Made by a program: the position numbers and the translations under genes
Shown: in pieces, positions 17,797-24,001 of the stretch
How the letters are laid out: every line of letters begins with the position of its first letter
Position numbering within the stretch: position 1 is the first letter of the stretch
The notes under the pieces: generated by a model
Database searches by the model: none
The model's input: only the letters and a program-made list of their open reading frames with translations
What the model was told of the DNA's origin: nothing
DNA from: an uncultured Sulfurovum sp.
GTDB lineage: Bacteria; Campylobacterota; Campylobacteria; Campylobacterales; Sulfurovaceae
Assembly (NCBI GenBank): GCA_902727915.1
Contig: CACVAU010000056.1
Coordinates: 1 to 24,001, forward strand
Reading direction: 5' to 3'
DNA: 24,001 nt

Positions 17797-18192
17797 TTAT
17801 TCTTCTAAAAGTTCTACAAGAAGCTTTTTAAGCTCAGCATCAGAAAGCGTAGTGATAGTTGCTCCACTAGTGTTTATACTATTACCTCTCACTGTTCCAA
17901 CACCTCCTATTATTTCTGGTCTTCTTCCTATTACATGCACATTATGAGGTAAACTATCTCCAGTGTTATCTGAAGATAACTTTTCACTTAATATATTAAG
18001 AAGTTTTAACTCCTTGGAATCATTTAATTTTTCAAATGTGCTTCCTGAAGGATACACTTTAACTTTCTTAAATATTTGAATATTATCATCAATTTTTATT
18101 ACTTTAAACTCTTCACTATTAATGACTAATATAAATTCTTTATATGTCTTTTTTATTGTACCATCTAGAGTTTTTGTTAATTTTATTTGCAT
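17797..18192 (-). CDS. Unknown 131-aa operon protein
   Basis: No family recognised. The first 60 residues alternate hydrophobic and charged residues, as in beta strands (EFILVINSEEFKVIKI). A glycine-rich stretch follows (RRPEIIGGVGTVRG), and the end is a short acidic helix (DAELKKLLVELLEE). There are no cysteines, no membrane segment and no signal peptide, so it should be cytosolic. AAGGAAA before the ATG supports the start. It lies 11 bases after the trypsin-nSTAND1 gene and seven bases before the small membrane protein gene. The tight packing implies it is part of the same system. An adaptor-like or inhibitor-like role is possible but unproven. It does not look like the trypco2 family. Confidence 0.8.
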   Translation of the reverse strand: MQIKLTKTLDGTIKKTYKEFILVINSEEFKVIKIDDNIQIFKKVKVYPSGSTFEKLNDSKELKLLNILSEKLSSDNTGDSLPHNVHVIGRRPEIIGGVGTVRGNSINTSGATITTLSDAELKKLLVELLEE

Positions 18193-18203
18193 TTTATTTC
18201 CTT

Positions 18204-21146
18204 TTATTTATTAAATAACTTTTCAATATCTGAAAAATGTAAACTTGTGACATTAGCATCTCGAAGCTTTTTTAAATCATCTTTAATTATTTCTACTTGA
18301 TTTGACAAAACAACATAAATTTCTTTTGCCTTATTAAGTTGATTATTCAAAAGATAAGCATATAACAAATGAAGATGTATCCAAACCTCATTTGGTTCTA
18401 TTCTTATTCCTTTTAATGACAATTCTATACTTTTTTTATAATCTTTTTCTAATAATTTCAACCATCCCATATTTCCATATGCTTTAGCTAACTGCTTATG
18501 CACAACTGTATTTTCATTTTCTAAGAAATGAGTAGTAAAGTTTAAAAAGTTAGTAAATCTTATTTCTTTATCATCTAAAACAATCTGTCTTGACCATGCC
18601 ATAGCCACAAACTCTATAATTTTTATATCTTCACTATCTTTAAAGTTTTGAATCAAATTTATATAATTCTTACTTGCCAATTGATATTGTTTTAATTTTT
18701 CTAAAATGAATCCTTGGTTAAATAATGATTGAGCAACATATCTCAAAACTTTACTGTCTTTATTATTTTTAAAATGTTTAGTTAATTCATGATATTCTTT
18801 TATTGCAGTTGAATAACTTTTCACCTTTTCTAAAGCTCGTGCATTAACAAACCATGCTTGAGATACAATTCTTTGAATTCTAATATCTTTAGAATCCTTA
18901 AATTCTTTAACAATGGGTCTCATTGATAATCTAACATTAGAAACGTCATTTTTTTGAAGTACCACAATAGCTCCATTAGTAGCATCTCCTAAAACTTTTA
19001 TAACTTTATCTTTACTCTTCTCAGCCTCTAACTTCAAATACCAACTAAATCCCATAAGCCCAATAACTAATACAGTAAAAGCGAATAGTCCCTTAATCAA
19101 TTTTTGACTTTTTTCCTCTTCAACTTTCAAATCTTGAATAACTTTTTGTTTTTTTTGCTCTTCAATTTTCAAGTTTTTGATAACTTGTTGATTTTCATAT
19201 TCTTTAATTCTCAAATCATCAATCATCTGTTCTTTGTCTTGGTGTTCTTCTTCCCTAAACTTCTTACTCTCAAAAACATATAAACTTTCATCTTCCGACA
19301 AAAACTTCCTATACTCACTATCTAATAACTGAACCCCTCTATCCAAATCCGAACCCATCAACAAAGAGGCTTCTTCTCTTTCATACTCCTTAGTCTTCTC
19401 AATCACAATGTCATGTGTCATTTTATAAAAACCAAACTCTTGAACCCAATCAGAATAAGTTATCCAACTAGTAATCAATGTTTCATGTATTAACTCTACA
19501 GATTGCTCACTAGCATCATCTTTGCCACTTAGTTTTAATAAACGTCCTAGTTTTTCATCATCTCTAATTGCTGGTTTTCCTTGACTATTTAAAGCAGAAG
19601 ACAACAGCTGAACTAACTCCCATTGCTTCACTGAAAATTCACCTTTTTCAGCAATTCTTCGCGTATGATTTCCTTTTTTTGCATATTTTAATAGTCTTAA
19701 AAATATGGCTTGGATATCTTTATTATTTTTACTAGCAATGGCTTCAATGGTTGCATTTGCCAAAGTTGGTAATGCTCCTCCCACACCTCCTACAGTTTTA
19801 TAGGCTTCTACAAGAGTTTTACCTTGCTTCGTTCCATGCCATATAATTGTAAGTGCATTTTGGAGTAAAGTAACTTCATTAGCTTGGTTTCCCATATTTA
19901 AAATAACCAAATCTGCAAAACTATTTGCTTCCTCTTCATGAACAAGTTCTACTTTAAGTAAGGGTTTTACAATGGTCTCTTTTAACTGCTTTTTATTCAT
20001 ACTTTCAATACGTACTTGATTAATTTCATTCTCATTCATAATAAGTTTATAAAATTGTGTATATTGTTGAAGTTGAGGAAAGTAGTCACTTCTCATTGTA
20101 AAGACAATATCTATCTTTAGTTTACTATCTACATTATTATTATAAATATAAAGAAGTGTTTCAATAAAAGCATCTCTTTTATCTTTAGAAGTAAGGGTAA
20201 ACAACTCTTCAAACTGGTCAATATAAATTAAGAGGGTTGCTTTTTCATGCTGACAAAAAACATGTAAATCAAACAATAATTCTTCATTATCGTCACTATT
20301 GACACGTTTTTTTAATGGATGACTTAATTCAATATAAGGATTATTAGCAGGTCGTAACTCTAACACATAAGAGTTTTTATCTTTATAATAAGGAATTACT
20401 CCTGCCTTAATAATAGAACTTTTCCCTGAACCACTGTCTCCTATAACAGCTAAGAAACTACTTTTTTCAAGCTTGTGTGAAATCTCTTTTATCTCTTTAT
20501 CTCGTCCAAAAAAGAACGCTTTAGTTTTTTGAGTAAAAGGACTAAGTCCTACAAAAGGATTTACTTTATTTTCTTGTAATATTAAGCCATTTGGCATATC
20601 TTTCCAAATAGTAGAAAGATACTTAATACTCGTAGCAAAGCCTCTATCTGCTTGTTCTTTATTGGTCATAACCCCAATCACTTGACCATTTAAAATAAGA
20701 GGAGAACCACTATAACCACGAAGAATATGGTTATCCTTTTGAGCCATTATCTCCCAAACATCAAAATGGATATTCTCTTCTTTATGTATACCTTTATCAA
20801 AAATCTTGGCTTTTCGAGTATTTTTACGATACTCATTTTTTGAAAAAGAACGATACCCAATTAAAGAGACTTCTTTATCTTGACTAAGAGATAAGGAAGT
20901 CTCTTTTAACACAAAAGGTTTTTTCTTCACTAAACCTTTCACATAAAGAAGAGCCAAGTCATAAAACTTATTTTTAGCTATCTCTTCAACCTCATAATCA
21001 TCTATCTTAGGCTCTCCAACAGCTTCCAAAACATGATTACAAGTCAAAATAAAGCTACCATTTTCATCATTATAGATGACAAAACCTGTACCCATATTAT
21101 TTTTTTTAGTATCTTGACTTTGAATAAGAAGAATGGAATCATTCAT
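18204..21146 (-). CDS. Trypsin-nSTAND1 NTPase with coiled coil, membrane anchor and C-terminal helical repeats
   Basis: This 980-aa multidomain protein is the first gene of the operon. Residues 1-190 are a trypsin-like domain with complete triad: His38 (CNHVLEA), Asp63 (YDLALLYV) and Ser146 (GYSGSPL). Residues about 196-600 are a STAND-type P-loop NTPase of the nSTAND1 kind. It opens with NPFVGLSPF...FFFGRDKEI and has Walker A GDSGSGKSS (236-244) and Walker B LLIYIDQFEEL (Asp310). Residues about 645-686 are a charged coiled coil built from a 14-residue repeat. A membrane helix follows at about 685-704, then a TPR-like helical region to the end, where relatives often carry WD40 repeats. STAND NTPases act as ligand-triggered switches, so sensing by the C-terminal repeats may release protease activity. 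The ATG at 21146 with AGGGGA upstream is preferred over an in-frame TTG at 21161. Confidence 0.93.
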   Translation of the reverse strand: MNDSILLIQSQDTKKNNMGTGFVIYNDENGSFILTCNHVLEAVGEPKIDDYEVEEIAKNKFYDLALLYVKGLVKKKPFVLKETSLSLSQDKEVSLIGYRSFSKNEYRKNTRKAKIFDKGIHKEENIHFDVWEIMAQKDNHILRGYSGSPLILNGQVIGVMTNKEQADRGFATSIKYLSTIWKDMPNGLILQENKVNPFVGLSPFTQKTKAFFFGRDKEIKEISHKLEKSSFLAVIGDSGSGKSSIIKAGVIPYYKDKNSYVLELRPANNPYIELSHPLKKRVNSDDNEELLFDLHVFCQHEKATLLIYIDQFEELFTLTSKDKRDAFIETLLYIYNNNVDSKLKIDIVFTMRSDYFPQLQQYTQFYKLIMNENEINQVRIESMNKKQLKETIVKPLLKVELVHEEEANSFADLVILNMGNQANEVTLLQNALTIIWHGTKQGKTLVEAYKTVGGVGGALPTLANATIEAIASKNNKDIQAIFLRLLKYAKKGNHTRRIAEKGEFSVKQWELVQLLSSALNSQGKPAIRDDEKLGRLLKLSGKDDASEQSVELIHETLITSWITYSDWVQEFGFYKMTHDIVIEKTKEYEREEASLLMGSDLDRGVQLLDSEYRKFLSEDESLYVFESKKFREEEHQDKEQMIDDLRIKEYENQQVIKNLKIEEQKKQKVIQDLKVEEEKSQKLIKGLFAFTVLVIGLMGFSWYLKLEAEKSKDKVIKVLGDATNGAIVVLQKNDVSNVRLSMRPIVKEFKDSKDIRIQRIVSQAWFVNARALEKVKSYSTAIKEYHELTKHFKNNKDSKVLRYVAQSLFNQGFILEKLKQYQLASKNYINLIQNFKDSEDIKIIEFVAMAWSRQIVLDDKEIRFTNFLNFTTHFLENENTVVHKQLAKAYGNMGWLKLLEKDYKKSIELSLKGIRIEPNEVWIHLHLLYAYLLNNQLNKAKEIYVVLSNQVEIIKDDLKKLRDANVTSLHFSDIEKLFNK
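19089..19214 (-). repeat. Three 42-bp in-frame repeats encoding a 14-residue coiled-coil unit
   Basis: Three copies of a two-heptad unit of the form LKIEEQKKQKVIQD lie directly before the membrane helix of the trypsin-nSTAND1 protein. The copies are diverged at protein and DNA level but keep the 42-bp period. Repeat-number changes would lengthen or shorten the stalk without breaking the frame. Confidence 0.75.
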
Positions 21147-21221
21147 AATATCCCCTAACAAATATCTTAATGATTGAGTTCTATGTGAACAGAAGAGCTT
21201 TCTATTTCCTTGTGAAGTTTA

Positions 21222-21227
21222 AGTATA
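21222..21227 (-). promoter_or_regulatory. Possible -10 element of the seven-gene operon
   Basis: TATACT on the minus strand lies about 75 bases before the trypsin-nSTAND1 ATG, in the 131-base gap downstream of the DUF234 ATPase gene. No convincing -35 is seen and the region is AT-rich. The gap is the only sizeable one before the operon, so the operon promoter should be here. The exact element is a guess. Confidence 0.3.
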
Positions 21228-21277
21228 ACTAAACAATATTAATAAGTTATAAAATATATTTATAATTTATTATCTAA

Positions 21278-22609
21278 TTAGTAAATGAATTTATTTAACT
21301 CAAAACCATCTTTACAAACCACTAAAAAACTCTCTTTTAACTCATGCTTAACCATTTTAGACTTTTTAATAAGCTGATGCAAGACTCGTTCTTTATTAAC
21401 ATCTTTTTGCCATTTACACTCTATAAAACAAATATGTTCATCATCCATAACAACCACATCTATCTCTTCATTTTTATTCCACCATCGACCTATTTTTTTA
21501 GGGATAAACTCAATGTATTTAGAAGGATTGTAACGTATGTCTTCAGCCACAAAATCTTCAAATGCAAAAGAGACAAATCGGTCATTAAAGTTTAAAGCTA
21601 TTTCATTTAAAACACTCTCTATTTGATTTATCTCTAGTTGATTATAGTTTTTGTAGACATAATAAAACCAAAAGTTTAAGAAACTGTCTTTAAATTTATA
21701 ACGTCCCATTTTACTCTTTAAAGGGTTTTTTTCGGTAATGGGTATCTCTTTGATTAAAATATCTAAGTCAATTAATTTAGATAAATAACGTGTAATGTGT
21801 GTTGATGGAACTTGAAGCCTTGATGCAATATCACCTATTTTTGTATCTCCCTTGGAAATAGTCTCTAAAATAGAAAAATAGGTTGAAACCTCATTTAACT
21901 CTTGTTTAAGTAAAAAATTTCCTTCACTGTATAAAAATGAATTTTTATCCAGTATATTTTGAGCAATATTTTCTTTGAAACTTTTCTTTTCATCATAAAG
22001 TTCCAAATATTTAGGTATCGTTCCAAAAGAAGCAAAAACATTCATTTCATCTTCTTTACTTAGTGAGGGTAAAAAAGTTTTGATGTATTTAAATGCCAAT
22101 TGCTTCAAGTGAATATTACTTGTTCTTCTACCATAAAGAGGTGCCGAGTAATCTAATATCTCTGAGTGCATCATAGAAATAACTGAACCAGAAAGAATAA
22201 GATGTATATTTTGATGTTGTAGTTTCATATCCCACATACGTTGTAGTTCACTAGAAAAAGCTTTATCTATCTTACATAGATTCTGATATTCATCAATAAC
22301 TAAAACCAACTTTTTACTAAAGTTATATTCATTTAACAAAGTGAAAAGTTGTGAAAAGCTCTCTATTTTTATATCTTCAAGATAAGGTTTATCTATCAAT
22401 TTGAGTAGTTGGGGTTTAATATTTTCTAACTGTATTAAAAAATTAGCTTCAGTAGCATAAACAAAAAGTACAGATTTATCTTTAATGTACTCATAAATGA
22501 GTGCTGTCTTTCCCACGCGTCTACGCCCATAAATCACGGTAAAAGCAGAACCCTCTTTTTCATACTCACGCTCTAAAATTGCCAACTCACTATTTCGATT
22601 ATGAAACAT
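21278..22609 (-). CDS. DUF234-family (archaeal-type) ATPase with nuclease-like C-terminal domain
   Basis: P-loop ATPase of the archaeal-ATPase/DUF234 type, about 443 aa. The N-terminus MFHNRNSELAIL is the usual start of the family, so the ATG at 22609 is preferred; an in-frame ATG at 22624 would add MKEYI but has no better ribosome site. Walker A is GRRRVGKTA and Walker B is LVLVIDEYQNL, followed by an LILSGS sensor. A winged-helix-like section (GDIASRLQVPSTHITRYL) follows. The C-terminal DUF234 region contains EIDVV...FIECKW, which resembles the active site of PD-(D/E)XK nucleases. Family members are common in accessory DNA of archaea and Campylobacterota and their role is unclear; defence or mobile-element functions have been proposed. 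It is separated from the protease operon by 131 bp, so it is likely a separate unit. Confidence 0.9.
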   Translation of the reverse strand: MFHNRNSELAILEREYEKEGSAFTVIYGRRRVGKTALIYEYIKDKSVLFVYATEANFLIQLENIKPQLLKLIDKPYLEDIKIESFSQLFTLLNEYNFSKKLVLVIDEYQNLCKIDKAFSSELQRMWDMKLQHQNIHLILSGSVISMMHSEILDYSAPLYGRRTSNIHLKQLAFKYIKTFLPSLSKEDEMNVFASFGTIPKYLELYDEKKSFKENIAQNILDKNSFLYSEGNFLLKQELNEVSTYFSILETISKGDTKIGDIASRLQVPSTHITRYLSKLIDLDILIKEIPITEKNPLKSKMGRYKFKDSFLNFWFYYVYKNYNQLEINQIESVLNEIALNFNDRFVSFAFEDFVAEDIRYNPSKYIEFIPKKIGRWWNKNEEIDVVVMDDEHICFIECKWQKDVNKERVLHQLIKKSKMVKHELKESFLVVCKDGFELNKFIY

Positions 22610-22682
22610 TATGTATTCTTTCATTATGTTTATTTACATAATTATAGTTTTTTATATTTTAAGGGCTGTTGAGTAAGAATAA

Positions 22683-23906
22683 TTAATCATTTTTATGCCC
22701 CTTAAACACTTCTAATCTCTTCTCTAACTTACTTTTCATCTCCTTATCTTGTACTTCATCTATCCAATTCTCCAACATCGTCCAGTCCCAACCACCCAAA
22801 CTAAGATCTTTATATTTATTTTGCCAAGGCTTCAGAGTATCTTGCTTCTTCTCCACGATATTCTGAAATACCATTAACATTTTATATATAACAAACTCTT
22901 CGTTAATGTTTGAAAATCGTTTCAGATATTCTCTTTCTAATTCTTTATCAAATTTTTGATTTTGAGTTAGCTGCAGTTCAAATAAGTTGACATAAGCCAA
23001 GCTATTATCTAAATTTAATTTTAAAGCTTCTTTTAAAGCATTAATTGTTTCATTCCATTTACCAAGAAAAGAATAACAAACTGCTACATTATTGTATACC
23101 TCATCATTTTTAGGATTTATCTTTAGTGCTTCTTGATACGCTTTAATTGCTTGGTCGTAGAGCTTTTGGTCAGCGTAGGCATTTCCCATATTATAATACG
23201 CCCCATCATTTTTAGGATTTATCTTCAAGGCTTCTTCATACGCTTTAATTGCTTGGTCGTAGAGCTTTTGGGCATAATAGGCATTTCCCATATTATAATA
23301 CGCCCCATCATTTTTAGGATTTATCTTCAAAACTTCTTCATAAGCTTTAATCATATGACTATACACATACGTATTGTTAGAATTTATTTTAAGTACCTTT
23401 TCATATGCTTGAATTGCTTTATCGTAAAGTTTATAATGAAGATAAGCATTTCCTAGATTATTATATGCTTCATCATCTTTAGAATTCATCTCTATAACTT
23501 TTGTATATACTTTTATTACTTTATCATACTCTTTAATATCGCTATAAAAGCGTCCTATATCTCTATAAACAAAATAATTTTCAGAGTCTAATACCATTGA
23601 CTTTTCATATGCCTTGATTGTATTATTATAATCTTCTGTTAAACTATATAAGTTCCCAATATAGTAATAAATCAAATCTCTTTTAGGATTTAATGTTATT
23701 ACTTTTTCATATAACTCAATTGCTTTATCATATTCTTTTTTATTCTTATAAAGACTTCCTAGATGATAATATGCTGAATCATCTTTTGAATTCATCTGTA
23801 TCACTTTTTCATATAACTCAATTGCTTTATCATATTCTTTTTTATTCTTATAAAGACTTCCTAAATGAGAATATACTAAGAACCTATCTGAGAAAAAAAG
23901 AAACAA
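22683..23906 (-). CDS. TPR-repeat protein, probably 5'-truncated by an insertion sequence
   Basis: The remaining 407 codons hold about nine TPR units of 34 residues (pattern AYYNMGNAY...YDQAIKAYEEALKINPKND) followed by a 100-residue C-terminal region of unknown type ending in FKGHKND. TPR arrays mediate protein-protein contacts, so this is probably a cytosolic scaffold or sensor. The 5' end is abnormal. The frame opens at a TTG (23904-23906) just after a stop, has no ribosome site, and starts with MFLFFSDRF where a further TPR unit would be expected. It then enters the repeat pattern at VYSHLG. This fits loss of the true start when the adjacent IS5-like element inserted. One unit (VYSHMIKAYEEV) lacks 13 residues, an in-frame 39-bp loss. 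Expression of the remnant is doubtful. Confidence 0.8.
   Translation of the reverse strand: MFLFFSDRFLVYSHLGSLYKNKKEYDKAIELYEKVIQMNSKDDSAYYHLGSLYKNKKEYDKAIELYEKVITLNPKRDLIYYYIGNLYSLTEDYNNTIKAYEKSMVLDSENYFVYRDIGRFYSDIKEYDKVIKVYTKVIEMNSKDDEAYNNLGNAYLHYKLYDKAIQAYEKVLKINSNNTYVYSHMIKAYEEVLKINPKNDGAYYNMGNAYYAQKLYDQAIKAYEEALKINPKNDGAYYNMGNAYADQKLYDQAIKAYQEALKINPKNDEVYNNVAVCYSFLGKWNETINALKEALKLNLDNSLAYVNLFELQLTQNQKFDKELEREYLKRFSNINEEFVIYKMLMVFQNIVEKKQDTLKPWQNKYKDLSLGGWDWTMLENWIDEVQDKEMKSKLEKRLEVFKGHKND
23090..23880 (-). repeat. 102-bp direct repeats encoding TPR units
   Basis: TPR units recur every 102 bp, and some copies are nearly identical in DNA. Two adjacent copies around 23110-23270 share a long stretch encoding YDQAIKAY. 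Two more around 23695-23870 share the stretch encoding YKNKKEYDKAIELYEKV. Identity at silent sites points to recent expansion by slippage or recombination. Confidence 0.8.
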
Positions 23907-24001
23907 ATGCTAAAATAAGATAAAAAATAGGAGATTAAATGAAATATGCAAGTGACTTAACAGATGTAGAGTGGGAATTAATTCAAGAATACTTCAAAAA
24001 G
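23880..24001 (+). mobile_element. Left end of an IS5-family-like insertion sequence (partial)
   Basis: TPR homology on the minus strand stops around 23878-23885. From there a short non-TPR segment leads to a ribosome site and a transposase start. The left inverted repeat should begin near 23880-23892 (around aacctatctgag), but the other end is outside the window, so the repeat and the target duplication cannot be confirmed. The exact boundary is uncertain. Confidence 0.6.
23939..24001 (+). CDS. IS5-family-like transposase, N-terminal fragment at the window edge
   Basis: AGGAGA (23929-23934) precedes an ATG that opens a 21-codon frame to the window end. The encoded start, MKYASDLTDVEWELIQEY, is typical of the N-terminal domain of IS5-family transposases (usual pattern Y.SDLTD..W..I). 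The DDE catalytic residues would lie beyond the window. It is divergent from the TPR gene and identifies the element that appears to have cut that gene. Confidence 0.8.
   Translation, partial: MKYASDLTDVEWELIQEYFKK

Noticed and set aside
21147..21161. TTG start adding five residues (MLGDI) to the trypsin-nSTAND1 protein
   Set aside because: The AGGGGA ribosome site lies inside this extension and serves the ATG at 21146.
23133..23923. Plus-strand frames opposite the TPR gene
   Set aside because: They repeat with the 102-bp TPR period, are antisense shadows and lack start signals.

Overview
This AT-rich window looks like an accessory region of a Gram-negative bacterium. It probably comes from a Campylobacterota member of the Sulfurimonas, Arcobacter or Sulfurovum type. 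That assignment is inferred from low G+C, purine-rich Shine-Dalgarno sites, a DUF234-type ATPase and an SdrD/DUF11 repeat protein; no rRNA or other phylogenetic marker is present. The only clear housekeeping gene is riboflavin synthase (ribE, 7599-8216).

Left part (1-7349, minus strand): one uninterrupted reading frame runs off the left edge. It encodes a giant secreted surface protein of more than 2449 residues, with a Sec signal peptide, a long unique N-terminal region, DUF11-like domains and an SdrD-B-like domain. About five tandem repeats of 232-234 residues follow, and the gene's 3' end is outside the window.

Centre (8307-21146): this is a dense, protease-rich NTP-dependent conflict/defence-type locus. 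A two-gene plus-strand cassette (unknown 285-aa protein plus membrane-anchored trypsin-like protease) faces a seven-gene minus-strand operon. In transcription order that operon encodes: trypsin-nSTAND1-TM-helical-repeat protein; unknown 131-aa protein; small membrane protein; trypsin-co-occurring domain 1 (trypco1) protein; trypsin-VMAP protein; MoxR AAA+ ATPase; and a 1366-aa vWA (SAV_2336-like) protein. MoxR, VMAP and vWA together match the architecture known from comparative genomics as MoxR-vWA-VMAP ternary conflict systems. By inference, STAND/AAA+ modules sense or remodel something and release the proteases.

The most unusual object is the 1366-aa vWA protein. Its C-terminal half carries three protease folds in a row. 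The caspase has lost both catalytic residues (His and Cys, both now Tyr). The trypsin has lost His and Ser. The clostripain (C11) keeps its His/Cys dyad. A strong Shine-Dalgarno and ATG lie in frame exactly at the junction before the clostripain, so a free 385-aa protease may also be made, or the site marks a recent gene fusion.

Right part (21278-24001): a DUF234-family ATPase with a nuclease-like C-terminus, then a TPR protein whose 5' end appears cut off by an insertion sequence. The first 21 codons of that element's IS5-like transposase end the window. The mixture of unknown proteins, repeats and an IS fits a defence or genomic island next to a core gene.
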